From positions 1 to 64,000 of the forward strand of contig NZ_FOEO01000025.1 in NCBI RefSeq assembly GCF_900110765.1: a DNA stretch of 64,000 bases. Reading direction: 5' to 3'. Below are positions 36,331 to 44,824 of this stretch, in pieces (positions within the stretch are counted from its first letter, which is position 1; every line of letters begins with the position of its first letter). The DNA is from Pseudomonas sp. NFACC02. Its GTDB lineage: Bacteria > Pseudomonadota > Gammaproteobacteria > Pseudomonadales > Pseudomonadaceae. The translations under genes and the position numbers were made by a program. The notes below the pieces were generated by a model. The model was not told the origin of the DNA, searched no databases, and saw only the letters and a program-made list of their open reading frames with translations.

Positions 36331-37683
36331 GTGTTCTCCCAATTCGCCCTGCACGAACGCCTGCTCAAAGCCGTGGCCGAACTCAATTTCGTCGAGCCTA
36401 CGCCTGTGCAAACAGCGGCCATTCCGCTGGCGCTGGAAGGACGTGATCTGCGGGTGACGGCACAGACTGGCAGCGGCAAGACTGCCGCGTTCGTATTACC
36501 GATGCTCAATCGCCTGATGGGCCCAGCCAAGGTGCGCGTCGACATTCGCGCGTTGATCCTGCTGCCGACCCGTGAGCTGGCCCAGCAGACCCTCAAGGAG
36601 GTCGAGCGGTTTTCCCAGTTCACCTTCATCAAGGCCGGTCTGATCACCGGTGGCGAAGACTTCAAGGTTCAGGCCGCCATGCTGCGCAAGGTGCCGGACA
36701 TCCTGATCGGCACGCCAGGCCGTTTGCTGGAGCAACTGAACGCCGGCAACCTGGACCTCAAGCAGGTGGAACTGCTGGTGCTCGACGAAGCCGACCGCAT
36801 GCTGGACATGGGGTTTGCCGAAGACGTCGAGCGACTGGCCGGCGAGTGCGCCAATCGTCAGCAAACCATGCTGTTCTCCGCCACGACCGGTGGTTCGGGT
36901 CTGCGCGAAATGATCGCCAAGGTGCTCAAGGATCCACAGCATCTGCAGGTCAACAGCGTCAGTGAGCTGGCGGCTGGCACGCGCCAACAGATCATCACCG
37001 CCGACCACAACGTTCACAAGGAACAGGTGTTGAACTGGCTGCTGGCCAATGAGACTTACCAGAAAGCCATTATCTTCACCAACACCCGCGCCATGGCCGA
37101 CCGTATCTACGGCCGTCTGGTGGCGCTGGAGTACAAGGCGTTCGTGCTGCACGGCGACAAGGACCAGAAAGATCGCAAGCTGGCGATCGATCGCCTGAAG
37201 CAGGGCGGCGTCAAGATCCTGGTGGCCACTGATGTTGCGGCCCGTGGTCTGGACGTTGATGGCCTGGACATGGTCATCAACTTCGACATGCCGCGCACTG
37301 GCGATGACTACGTTCACCGCATCGGCCGCACCGGCCGTGCGGGTGGAGAAGGTCTGGCGATCTCGCTCATTACCCACGGTGACTGGAACCTGATGTCGAG
37401 TATCGAGCGCTACCTCAAGCAGAAGTTCGAGCGCCGTACCATCAAGGAAGTCAAAGGCACCTACACCGGGCCGAAGAAGGTCAAGGCATCCGGCAAAGCC
37501 GTGGGCGTGAAGAAGAAAAAGACCGATGGCAAAGGTGACAAGAAGGGCGACAAGAAGAAAACCGCCGCCAAGGGCCCGACCAAACGCAAGACGGTGAACC
37601 GTCCGAAGGCCGATCCGCTGGTGAGCCAGGACGGTCTGGCACCGTTGAAGAAGCGCGTTACCCGTCCTCCGGTCTCGGAATAA
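36331..37683 (+). CDS. DEAD-box RNA helicase (PA3950 type)
   Basis: 450 residues. Q motif PTPVQ, Walker A AQTGSGKT (44-51), DEAD at 152-155, SAT at 183-185 and HRIGRTGRAG all present. The last 80 residues are lysine-rich (KKKKTDGKGDKKGDKKK-like), a likely RNA-binding tail. I start at GTG 36331 (VFSQFALHERLL) since GAGGTAA precedes it and the protein then begins at the Q-motif region; a TTG at 36307 is possible. Confidence 0.92.
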   Translation: MFSQFALHERLLKAVAELNFVEPTPVQTAAIPLALEGRDLRVTAQTGSGKTAAFVLPMLNRLMGPAKVRVDIRALILLPTRELAQQTLKEVERFSQFTFIKAGLITGGEDFKVQAAMLRKVPDILIGTPGRLLEQLNAGNLDLKQVELLVLDEADRMLDMGFAEDVERLAGECANRQQTMLFSATTGGSGLREMIAKVLKDPQHLQVNSVSELAAGTRQQIITADHNVHKEQVLNWLLANETYQKAIIFTNTRAMADRIYGRLVALEYKAFVLHGDKDQKDRKLAIDRLKQGGVKILVATDVAARGLDVDGLDMVINFDMPRTGDDYVHRIGRTGRAGGEGLAISLITHGDWNLMSSIERYLKQKFERRTIKEVKGTYTGPKKVKASGKAVGVKKKKTDGKGDKKGDKKKTAAKGPTKRKTVNRPKADPLVSQDGLAPLKKRVTRPPVSE

Positions 37684-37699
37684 CCGTCTGCTGTATTCG

Positions 37700-37730
37700 A
37701 AAATCCGTGCACCGTTGCTCTGTGCACGGA
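37700..37730 (-). terminator. Hairpin between convergent genes, minus-strand terminator
   Basis: TCCGTGCAC and GTGCACGGA pair around a nine-base loop. On the minus strand it is followed by TTTTCG; on the plus strand there is no T tract. It may serve the 91-residue gene upstream on the minus strand. Confidence 0.5.
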
Positions 37731-37735
37731 ACCAC

Positions 37736-37828
37736 TGTGGGAGTGAGCTTGCTCACGAAGACGTCAGTCCTTTCGCGCGATCTTTTGCGATTGAACGTCA
37801 GCTTTCCTGAGCAAGCTCAGTCCCACAG
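37736..37828. repeat. REPIN-type inverted repeat, second sequence class
   Basis: TGTGGGAGTGAGCTTGCTCA pairs with TGAGCAAGCTCAGTCCCACA. The core (GAGCTTGCTC) differs from the GCGCGCTTGCCCGC class elsewhere in the window. Confidence 0.8.
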
Positions 37829-37869
37829 GTGCGATGTTCCCCGGTGAGTGACCACCGCCAGCATTGCGC

Positions 37870-38145
37870 TTATCCATCCGCCTTCTTCGCCGCTTCATCC
37901 ATCTCCTTCAATCGCTGATCGATCAACTGGCACTTGTCCGGCAGGTCCTTGCTGGCGGTTTCCAGTTGCATGTCCTTGATCTCCTGATTCAGCTCCTTCG
38001 CTTTCGCGGGATTTTGCTGGGTCAGCTTTTGAACCTCCTGCGCCAACTGTTCCCGTTTGGCCTGGGCTTCCTCAAGCGTACAGGCCCAAGCCGGTGCGGC
38101 GGCCATCAGCGTCAGGGCGGCCGTGATACTCATCAGGGTTTTCAT
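37870..38145 (-). CDS. Small periplasmic coiled-coil protein
   Basis: 91 residues with a signal peptide MKTLMSITAALTLMAAAPAWA before CTLEEAQAKREQL. The mature part is predicted helical with heptad-like spacing (about 22-60) and two cysteines (CTLEEA and DKCQLI). CAGAGGCA precedes the ATG at 38145. No family recognised. Confidence 0.75.
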   Translation of the reverse strand: MKTLMSITAALTLMAAAPAWACTLEEAQAKREQLAQEVQKLTQQNPAKAKELNQEIKDMQLETASKDLPDKCQLIDQRLKEMDEAAKKADG

Positions 38146-38326
38146 GATTGCCTCTGTTTCCATGACGGGCTTACTGAATGGAGAGGGCGGGCGAGGTAAA
38201 AGTTCAGCATGTGACCGCTGGGCCCTTGGGCTGAACGGGGGGCGTGGTACCCGGTCACACCTCAAGAGCGTGAAGCCCGAACACCGGACGTCACGGGTCA
38301 ACCCTATCCTTCCTGGAGGTTGGAAT

Positions 38327-38737
38327 ATGTCTGCTGAATCCATCAACACACGCTATGACTGGGACTTGATCGAGCGCCTGTTGCATGAAGTCCAGAACAG
38401 CGCCGACAAGCCGTTCGCTCCGCGCAAATACGCTGAAGAACATGCGGCGGCCAAAGCGGCCGAGGGCGAAAGCACAGGCAATCTGGACACCTTGAAAATG
38501 GAGGCCGCGGACCTTGAAGCGTTATTGTTCAAGCGCGGCTTCATTGAATCGCGGCCGGAAGAGGAGGGCGGCAATGGCGAAAACTTCGTACTGACCCCGC
38601 GCGGCTCAAGCCTGCTGGCGATGATCGACAGCAGCATTCCCGGCAACGACCACCCTCGCCAAGTGCTGGACGAACAAGCCGATGCGCTGGATCCTGATAC
38701 GTTCGATGAAGTGTCGTCCAAGCCGCAAGTAGCTTGA
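38327..38737 (+). CDS. Conserved hypothetical protein, winged-helix-like
   Basis: 136 residues, MSAESINTRYDWDLIERLLH, after GGAGGTTGGAAT. The pattern DWDLIERLLHEVQ, then LEALLFKRGFIES, then FVLTPRGSSLLAMI resembles small winged-helix proteins of the DUF2513 kind, which is a tentative link. The C terminus is acidic. Cytoplasmic; no operon partner. Confidence 0.65.
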   Translation: MSAESINTRYDWDLIERLLHEVQNSADKPFAPRKYAEEHAAAKAAEGESTGNLDTLKMEAADLEALLFKRGFIESRPEEEGGNGENFVLTPRGSSLLAMIDSSIPGNDHPRQVLDEQADALDPDTFDEVSSKPQVA

Positions 38738-38765
38738 TTTCGGCCTAATGTCTGCACCTGTTTCT

Positions 38766-39060
38766 GTTGGAACCGGCTTGCTCGCGACTGCAATGGGTCA
38801 GCAACATCCAGGGTGACTGATCCACCGCATTCGCGGCCCTCGTAACCTCGGACGGCTCCTACAGTATCCGCGTCGTCCCAAAGACTTGAGGACGACGCGG
38901 ATACTGTAGGAGCCGGCTTGCTGGCGAATGCAATGGGTCAGCAACATCTAGGGTGACTGATCCACCGCCTTCGCTGGCCTCGTAACCTCGGACGTCTCCT
39001 ACAGGGAATCGCGTCTTTCCAAAGACTTGAGGAGGACGCTGGCACTGTAGGAGCCAGCAG
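38766..39060. repeat. REP array 2: two units plus a fragment
   Basis: Units like those of array 1 lie near 38766-38864 and 38904-39004, with a fragment at 39044-39060. The linker between them joins the flanking arms into a 26-base perfect inverted repeat (38853-38878 with 38890-38915) around an 11-base loop. No gene is seen between 38738 and 39107. Confidence 0.88.
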
Positions 39061-39107
39061 GTCGACTCCTGCCAGTCGTGCGAGCGCGTGCACATCGTCC
39101 GGCATCA

Positions 39108-39977
39108 TTACGCTTTCTTGGCCCCTTTCAAGCAGCTCAAGTTCGTGAAGTCCTGGCGCACATCGGCGATTTTGTCCAGGAGCTTCTGGCGCTGTTCCGG
39201 TGAGCTCTGGGCCACCAGATCGGTAATCAGCGAAATGGCCGCCTGTTCGGTGTGGTCGTAGGCTTGCCGGTACTCCGGTGTCCAGAAGGTCTGGCGATCC
39301 TGAAGCAGCTTTGCAATCTTCTGATCAAACCCCGGCGCCTGACGCTGCTTGACCGCCGTCAGCAGCAGAGACTGCCAGTGCGCGCGGTTATCGATCCACA
39401 AGCGATTCTGCTCGCCCAGTGAGGTCGACCATTGCAGGACGCGAGCTTTCTGCGCCGGATTCAGTTTGCCAATCCACGGGTTGAGGCGTTTTTCCATGCG
39501 TTGAGCGCGGTCGCGGATTTGTTGATCCAGCGGTTGGTCGACGAACTCCGACTCATGCTTGCGCATGTCTTTCGCGAATGCGGCTTCCATCTCAGCCACT
39601 TGCTGGTCATCCAGTTGACGCAACAGTTCGACCGCTGACGGGGTGATTTCTCGGGAAATAGTGGCGATGGCCTGCCGTGCTTCGGCCGTGCGCGCTTTGA
39701 GCTGCGTTTCGTTGACCTGATTGCTCTCAACCATGCCTTGCAAACGATCGAGCCAGGTCAGGTAATCGGGAATCTGTGTGCTGCAATGCCAGCTCAGGTG
39801 TTCCTTCAGACGTTCATCGAGCCAGTCTTTTTGCGTGGAATCCAGATCCAGATAATCGTTGAGCGACCAGGGAATGATCAGATCCAGATGCCGGTACGTG
39901 AGACCAATCTGGCTGCAGCCTGTGATCAACAGCAATCCAAGCCACAGCGAAATGCAGGTCTTCAACACGATGCGCAT
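39108..39977 (-). CDS. DUF6279 family lipoprotein
   Basis: 289 residues with a lipobox (LLITGC, lipidated C21). The mature part is helical and Gln/Lys-rich; the early LDLIIPWSLNDYLDLDSTQK identifies DUF6279. Function unknown; it should be anchored in the envelope. GGAGCTG precedes the ATG. Two further envelope protein genes follow upstream on the same strand but with gaps that suggest separate promoters. Confidence 0.85.
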   Translation of the reverse strand: MRIVLKTCISLWLGLLLITGCSQIGLTYRHLDLIIPWSLNDYLDLDSTQKDWLDERLKEHLSWHCSTQIPDYLTWLDRLQGMVESNQVNETQLKARTAEARQAIATISREITPSAVELLRQLDDQQVAEMEAAFAKDMRKHESEFVDQPLDQQIRDRAQRMEKRLNPWIGKLNPAQKARVLQWSTSLGEQNRLWIDNRAHWQSLLLTAVKQRQAPGFDQKIAKLLQDRQTFWTPEYRQAYDHTEQAAISLITDLVAQSSPEQRQKLLDKIADVRQDFTNLSCLKGAKKA

Positions 39978-40041
39978 GACAGCTCCTTGCCGGGTTCGTC
40001 TCCCAGTTATAGAGCCAGTCAGGCCATACCAGTTCAGCCCG

Positions 40042-40785
40042 TCAGAAAAACGAGCGCACGACCTTCAGTGTCACGGCACTTTCGCATTGGCTGTTGTGCC
40101 CGCTGTAGGCGCTGCAATCGGCGCCGTTGAGGCTGGAACCGCTGTACATCAGGTTCATGTCCATGCCGAGCCAGGGGCGCGAGACATTGAACGACCAGTC
40201 GTTGTACGCGCTGACAGCGCCGCCGCCGTCAATGATTGCGGGCGAGTCGAGCTGATGATTGCCGTACTGCATGCGCACGTCCAGCCCGAGATACGGCAGG
40301 CCGCCAAAGTCGAGGAACAGCGTGCTGTCCTGGCGCCCTGCGTCCGTACTTACCGCCGTCCCGATGCGGCTATCGAAAATACGAAAGCCTGCGTACAGCT
40401 CGTGACTGTCGATCTGGTCCGTGTTGGGGTAGCTGTAGCGAATGACGCCCAGTTCATAGCCCAACGTTTTGTCGAAGGGCTTTTTGAAGCCCATGTAGGA
40501 GTCGACCTCAAGGTTGGTGTCGGGTGAAAGACCGGCACTGGGCGACCACTGCCCAAGGTAGAAGCCGCTGTCGTGAGTCAGGTCCAGTCCGCCGTGAAAG
40601 GCAGTGTCACCGTTGCCCGGCGTCACGAGGCCTTGAGCCATAGTACGGCTCGGGGTGGTGCCGAGCTTGAGGCTGAAGTCGCCCAGTTCCCGTTCTATCA
40701 CTTGAGCATTGGCGGGCTGGTACACCGCCACGGCGCAGGCAAACACTGCACCGGTCCAACGGGAAAAACAGCGAGCATAAGGCAT
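40042..40785 (-). CDS. TorF-family putative porin
   Basis: 247 residues with a signal peptide ending YQPANA before QVIERELGDFSLKLG. The barrel shows the TorF/TIGR02001 pattern: TMAQGLVTPGNGDTAFHGGL, SAGLSPDTNLEVDSYMGFKK and a C-terminal phenylalanine (KVVRSFF). Likely a 10-12-strand outer-membrane protein of unknown substrate. AAGGAGTG precedes the ATG. Confidence 0.85.
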   Translation of the reverse strand: MPYARCFSRWTGAVFACAVAVYQPANAQVIERELGDFSLKLGTTPSRTMAQGLVTPGNGDTAFHGGLDLTHDSGFYLGQWSPSAGLSPDTNLEVDSYMGFKKPFDKTLGYELGVIRYSYPNTDQIDSHELYAGFRIFDSRIGTAVSTDAGRQDSTLFLDFGGLPYLGLDVRMQYGNHQLDSPAIIDGGGAVSAYNDWSFNVSRPWLGMDMNLMYSGSSLNGADCSAYSGHNSQCESAVTLKVVRSFF

Positions 40786-40946
40786 GCTTCACTCCTTTCA
40801 GTTTCAGAGGAGTGGATCGAAGGTGTCATATCGTCAGGCGACAGGGCCGGATAAGAACCGCGAGCTAGAGCCTCGCAAGCATACCGGCGAATGATGCGAT
40901 GAATCTACCGCTGGTCGATTCGTCGCAGAAAATCTGAACTTTGCGA

Positions 40947-41432
40947 TCACTTGTTGGGCGAAATGAGCTTGTTCACCACGATCAGCGCCTGCGCAAATGA
41001 GGGATAGCCGCTTTTGGCGACGTCCAGCTCGTCGTACCGCGACCGGTAGACTTTCGCTTTTTCCTGATCCAGCACGGCAGTGCGCTCGGCGAGCAGCGCG
41101 ATGGCCAATGGGTACTTGCGATCGGCAGAGTCCTTCAGCCTGTCGGTCACCTGTTGCTCATCGGCGCCCTGGCGAATCAGCAGCACCGCCTGATAAAACT
41201 CCGCCTCTCCGGTGGTGTCCTGTTTTGCCGCGCGTTTGAGCAAGGCACTGGCCAGCTCGTAGTTGTCCTCGCGCCGCTCATTGATCAGCAGTTTGGCCTG
41301 AAGCATGTCGTTTTGATAAAGCAGATAGTCCGTACGGCAGGCGCTGCCTGGCGTCGTGGTGTCACACCCGTGTGTTGCACAACCGCCCAGGCCAAGGCAG
41401 AACAGGGCGCCGAAGAACATCCATTTTTTCAT
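40947..41432 (-). CDS. Lipoprotein of unknown function
   Basis: 161 residues with a lipobox (CLGLGGC, lipidated C18). The mature region after residue 50 consists of helical pairs (ASALLKRAAKQDTTGEAEFY, then KYPLAIALLAERTA) that look like short TPR/Sel1-type repeats. Function not recognised. The ATG has GCGGAAACC ahead of it. Confidence 0.7.
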   Translation of the reverse strand: MKKWMFFGALFCLGLGGCATHGCDTTTPGSACRTDYLLYQNDMLQAKLLINERREDNYELASALLKRAAKQDTTGEAEFYQAVLLIRQGADEQQVTDRLKDSADRKYPLAIALLAERTAVLDQEKAKVYRSRYDELDVAKSGYPSFAQALIVVNKLISPNK

Positions 41433-41622
41433 ATCGGTTTCCGCAAAGACGTCCAGTGATCAGGGCATCGTCCTGTCTGTTCTGTGGACACGCCAGTCCG
41501 AGACTGGGACGAGTGGTCTATGAGCAGACAGTAAAGCAGAGCTTTGCTGGAACGAAGGAGCGATGGACCTGGCGCTTTGTGATCAAAGCGCCTGGATGTC
41601 GACCGCGCGGGCGGGGAAAGAT

Positions 41623-41802
41623 TTACTTTTTACCGAGGGAGATCTGTTTCGACGGGCCGAAGGTCTGGCCGCTCACGCCTTTGGCGATCTGCTGAATCTC
41701 GCCACCGGATTTCAGGAAAGCCGCGATTTGTGCGTTGATCGAATCGCTGGTTTCAACGGCAGGGGCTGGCTTGGCTTTCGAATTGGATGCTTTTACACGC
41801 AT
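41623..41802 (-). CDS. Small protein with SutA-like C-terminal motif
   Basis: 59 residues, MRVKASNSKAKPAPAVETSD then SINAQIAAFLKSGGEIQQIA and a basic end. The AAFLKSGGEIQQI segment is similar to the EEFLSRGGKVQEV part of the RNA polymerase-binding protein SutA, but the acidic SutA N terminus is absent. Many Pseudomonas encode such short proteins. The gene lies alone, reading away from an AT-rich region. Codon choice fits a real gene; the function is a guess. Confidence 0.6.
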   Translation of the reverse strand: MRVKASNSKAKPAPAVETSDSINAQIAAFLKSGGEIQQIAKGVSGQTFGPSKQISLGKK

Positions 41803-42181
41803 GGCTGCTATTAACCTATATAAAATTAATACGGCCGGCCATCTTATCGGAATGCGCGAGAAATTGCTTGGTAAATATCGCTGCGGACCTTAGACCGATT
41901 CATCGTGAAGAAGCAAATCATTTCGCAAAAATGCCTGCTAAATGCCTGTTTTAATTACCAACGGCCGCGCCGTCAATGTCCAGAACTGCACAGAATAATC
42001 GTTGCATAGTCGACTCCCCACCTGACGAATGGACCAGCAGGCAACCGAGCCAAAGGATGGATTTTCATCAAGGCCTTGATTTTCAAGGCATGCGCGGTCG
42101 CTTGAAATCGGCACGGCGGCGAGCGGCAACGCAAAGGCAATCTCGGGTAGAATGCCGCCCACGCAATGAGGGTATCTGGAC
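41803..42181. other. AT-rich divergent intergenic region
   Basis: 379 bases between the 59-residue gene (minus) and cvfB (plus). The first 150 bases are markedly AT-rich for this genome. TAGAAT near 42149 could be a -10 for cvfB, without a good -35. An imperfect inverted pair (AAGGCCTTGATTTTCAAGG) lies at about 42070-42088. No gene supported. Confidence 0.4.
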
Positions 42182-43018
42182 ATGGCTTTAGTCGGACGTT
42201 ACAACAGTTTGCAAGTGGTCAAACACACTCACTTCGGTTTATATCTGGACGGGGCGCAGGACGGCGAAATATTGCTGCCCAATCGTTATATTCCCAAAGA
42301 TATTCCCAGTGAAGATGAGGATTGGCTCAACGTCTTTATTTATCTGGACAGCGATGACAAGTTAATTGCCACCACTGAAAAACCGAAAGTTCAGGTCGGT
42401 GAATTTGCCAGTCTTAAAGTGGTTGAGGTCAACAGTATCGGCATCTTCCTCGACTGGGGGTTGCCGAAGGACCTGTTGCTGCCGTACTCCGAAGAGAAGC
42501 GTCCGCTGAAAGCCGGTGATTACTGCGTGGTGCATGTCTACCTGGACAAGCACACCCGCCGTATCACCGCGACTACGCGGCTGGACCGCTATTTGGACAA
42601 GGTGCCGGCCAACTACACGGTCGGTCAGGAAGTGGACTTGCTGGTGGCGGAAGAAACCGCGATGGGCTTCAAAGCCATCATCAACAACAAGCATTGGGGC
42701 CTGATCCACAAGAATGAAGTGTTCAAGTTCCTGCGTTCGGGCAAACAGGAAAAGGGCTTCATCAAGGAAGTGCGCAGCGACGGCAACATCAGCCTGAGCC
42801 TGCAGCCGGTTGGCGAGCAACTGTCCAGTAGCCTTAACACCAAGATCCTGGACAAGTTGCGTGAGAACAACGGCGTGTTGCCGGTGAGCGACAAGAGCGA
42901 CCCGGCCGTGATCAGCAATCTGTTCGGGGTCAGCAAGGGCAACTTCAAGAAGGCGATTGGGGCCTTGTACAAGCAGGGGCAGATTGTGATTCATCCCGAC
43001 CGTATCGAACTGGTCTGA
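42182..43018 (+). CDS. cvfB: S1-type RNA-binding protein CvfB
   Basis: 278 residues made of successive S1-like domains and a C-terminal winged helix (PAVISNLFGVSKGNFKKAIG, about 239-258). The start ALVGRYNSLQVVKHTHFGLY and the motif GIFLDWGLPKDLLLPYSEE are typical of CvfB/YitL. The Staphylococcus homologue affects virulence gene expression by binding RNA. A pentanucleotide repeat begins two bases past the stop codon. Confidence 0.9.
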   Translation: MALVGRYNSLQVVKHTHFGLYLDGAQDGEILLPNRYIPKDIPSEDEDWLNVFIYLDSDDKLIATTEKPKVQVGEFASLKVVEVNSIGIFLDWGLPKDLLLPYSEEKRPLKAGDYCVVHVYLDKHTRRITATTRLDRYLDKVPANYTVGQEVDLLVAEETAMGFKAIINNKHWGLIHKNEVFKFLRSGKQEKGFIKEVRSDGNISLSLQPVGEQLSSSLNTKILDKLRENNGVLPVSDKSDPAVISNLFGVSKGNFKKAIGALYKQGQIVIHPDRIELV

Positions 43019-43020
43019 TT

Positions 43021-43055
43021 GATCTGATCTGATCTGATCTGATCTGATCTGATCT
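43021..43055. repeat. Pentanucleotide microsatellite (GATCT)7
   Basis: Seven perfect tandem copies of GATCT directly after the cvfB stop (TGATT then the repeat). It supplies seven GATC sites in 35 bases. As it is outside the reading frame, a change in copy number would alter only the 3' untranslated end. Confidence 0.95.
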
Positions 43056-43176
43056 GGGCGTGCGTCATCGCCGAGCAAAAAGTGCAACGCTTCTTGCAGC
43101 TATCGGCGATGACGCAGGGTCACAGCCTTGAGCGTGCCCTCCGGTGCGCCACCCTGCCGACTTCGAGGCTCTGCTC

Positions 43177-43581
43177 ATGAAACGATTTCTTAGCGCTTAT
43201 CTGCCGACGCTTCTCGCGTTTCTGGTGCTCGACGGTCTTTGGTTGGGCGTGCTGATGGGGCCGACTTACCGCGACTGGCTCGGGCCACTGATGCTGGCGC
43301 GACCGGTGATCTTTCCCGCAGTGCTGTTCTATCTGATCTATATCGTTGGCATCGTGCTGATCGGCGTATTGCCGGGTGTCGGACGAGGAAGCCTGCGGCG
43401 TGCGGCGGGCTACAGCGCGCTGCTGGGACTGATGGCTTACGGGACCTACGACCTCACCAACTGGGCGACCTTGCAGGGCTGGCCTTCGCAACTGGCGCTG
43501 GTGGACTGGGCGTGGGGCACGTTTGCATCGGGTGTGGCGGGGGCGGTGGGGTATTGGGTGAGCCGCAGGTTCAGCGCCTGA
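43177..43581 (+). CDS. DUF2177 family membrane protein
   Basis: 134 residues with four predicted membrane segments. MKRFLSAYLPTLLAFLVLDG, GPTYRDWLGPLM and the DLTNWATLQGWP segment identify DUF2177. Function unknown. The ATG at 43177 is the first Met consistent with the family N terminus. Confidence 0.88.
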   Translation: MKRFLSAYLPTLLAFLVLDGLWLGVLMGPTYRDWLGPLMLARPVIFPAVLFYLIYIVGIVLIGVLPGVGRGSLRRAAGYSALLGLMAYGTYDLTNWATLQGWPSQLALVDWAWGTFASGVAGAVGYWVSRRFSA

Positions 43582-43590
43582 CACGGCATT

Positions 43591-43727
43591 GGCAGGGCAT
43601 GGCTTGTCTCGCGATCTGTCGGGAAGCCGGCAGTGAATGCTGTTCGCGCGGTGTATCAGCCAGAACAGCGGTGTCTGGATTTGCTACTGCTGCGCAGCAG
43701 ATCGCGGGACAAGCCACGCTCCTACAG
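43591..43727. repeat. REPIN-type inverted repeat, left arm decayed
   Basis: The right arm GGGACAAGCCACGCTCCTACAG is intact; the left reads GGCATGGCTTGTCTCGCGATC with losses at its outer end. It lies between convergent genes. Confidence 0.75.
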
Positions 43728-43754
43728 AATTGATGGGCGTCTGGCCGTCGGTGA

Positions 43755-44135
43755 TTAATTCTGTACGAACGCCGCAAAGCTCAGGTTCGCGCCGTTCGGG
43801 CGCATGTCCTTGAGGTACGAATCCTTGTCCGCGGAGAGCTCCAGGCTGACCGTCGATTTGCGTTTGCCTTCATTGCGGATCACCACGCCGTCCTTCTGTT
43901 CTCGCAGGAATTTGGTGGTCACCTTCAAGTGAATCAATTCGTCGGTGCTCGGCGTGTGCAGCAGCAGGTGCAGCCATTCGTACTGGCCCACCGCGAGACG
44001 GCTCACGGGCAGGTCGAACCACCAGATGTTGCGCTTGGGGTCCAGCACGGCGAAGTGGGTGTTGTTGGTGCCCAGTACGGCGCCACCCAGTTGTTCATTG
44101 CGGCGCGCAATGGCTTGCTGCTTGTCGATTTTCAT
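43755..44135 (-). CDS. Conserved hypothetical protein
   Basis: 126 residues, MKIDKQQAIARRNEQLGGAV, after AGGAACG. The body is beta-rich (NIWWFDLPVSRLAVGQYEWL), soluble and without signal. No family recognised with certainty. A frame open to 44186 includes an extra N terminus that I reject because the ribosome site suits 44135. Confidence 0.7.
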   Translation of the reverse strand: MKIDKQQAIARRNEQLGGAVLGTNNTHFAVLDPKRNIWWFDLPVSRLAVGQYEWLHLLLHTPSTDELIHLKVTTKFLREQKDGVVIRNEGKRKSTVSLELSADKDSYLKDMRPNGANLSFAAFVQN

Positions 44136-44312
44136 AGCGTTCCTGTGGATCTGAATCTGTTGAACCCGTGTGTGCAGGATAGGCACCGTCCGGCTCGGCC
44201 GCGCATTCTCCGGGGTTGTCGGGCAAACATAAAGTCAAAACTGTCGGTGCCGCGCCGTGGTGCGATGAAAAGCCCAGTTACACCTGCACCTTCACCACTC
44301 GGAAAAATAATT

Positions 44313-44341
44313 GAAACTCTGGGGCGCCGCAGCGACTCAAC
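44313..44341 (+). promoter_or_regulatory. Candidate AlgU-type promoter of csbD
   Basis: GAAACT, 18 bases, then TCAAC, about 50 bases upstream of csbD. It loosely resembles the GAACTT-N16/17-TCTGA envelope-stress promoter pattern. The match is weak and unsupported by other data. Confidence 0.25.
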
Positions 44342-44389
44342 CATTACGTCGAGGTTATGACACCTGATTAATGACCCTGGAGAATTCTC

Positions 44390-44581
44390 ATGAGCAGCAC
44401 TGGCGATAAAGTTAAAGGCATGGCCAACGAAGCAGCCGGTAACGTCAAGCAAGGCGTCGGCAAAATGACGGATAACGATAAATTGCGCGCTGAAGGTAAG
44501 GCGCAAGAGCTCAAAGGCGAAGCTCAGCAAGCGGTCGGCAAAACCAAAGATGCTGTGAAAAAAGGCGTCGACAAGGCCTGA
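44390..44581 (+). CDS. CsbD-family stress protein
   Basis: 63 residues with the CsbD pattern: DKVKGMANEAAGNVKQGVGK and KAQELKGEAQQAVGKTKDAV. These small hydrophilic proteins are general-stress-induced in many bacteria, and their action is not known. CTGGAGAATTCTC precedes the ATG. A terminator-like hairpin follows at about 44638. Confidence 0.93.
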   Translation: MSSTGDKVKGMANEAAGNVKQGVGKMTDNDKLRAEGKAQELKGEAQQAVGKTKDAVKKGVDKA

Positions 44582-44637
44582 TGGCCTTCGCGCTTCGGGT
44601 GTAGCCCACCTCAAGCGAACGCAGCGTGACCTGTAGC

Positions 44638-44662
44638 GGCCATCCAGTGATGGCCGTTATTG
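44638..44662 (+). terminator. Terminator-like hairpin after csbD
   Basis: GGCCATC and GATGGCC pair around CAGT, followed by GTTATTGT. The T tract is weak. Confidence 0.5.
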
Positions 44663-44824
44663 TGTCTGGCCCAAGGTGCCTGGAAACATATCGGTCGTGG
44701 CAAAAGTGCTTAACTCAAGGTAAAAAGCCGGCCCAGTGCGGCGTGGCTACGGAATTTCAAAGCGTTTGCCCGCTCGTATAGGTAAATGTGCTTCAGATAC
44801 GTCTACGTCGCGAAAGGAGACGCC

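Noticed and set aside
43021-43055. Phase-variable switch controlling cvfB translation
   Set aside because: The microsatellite begins after the stop codon, so copy-number change cannot shift the frame or alter the protein.
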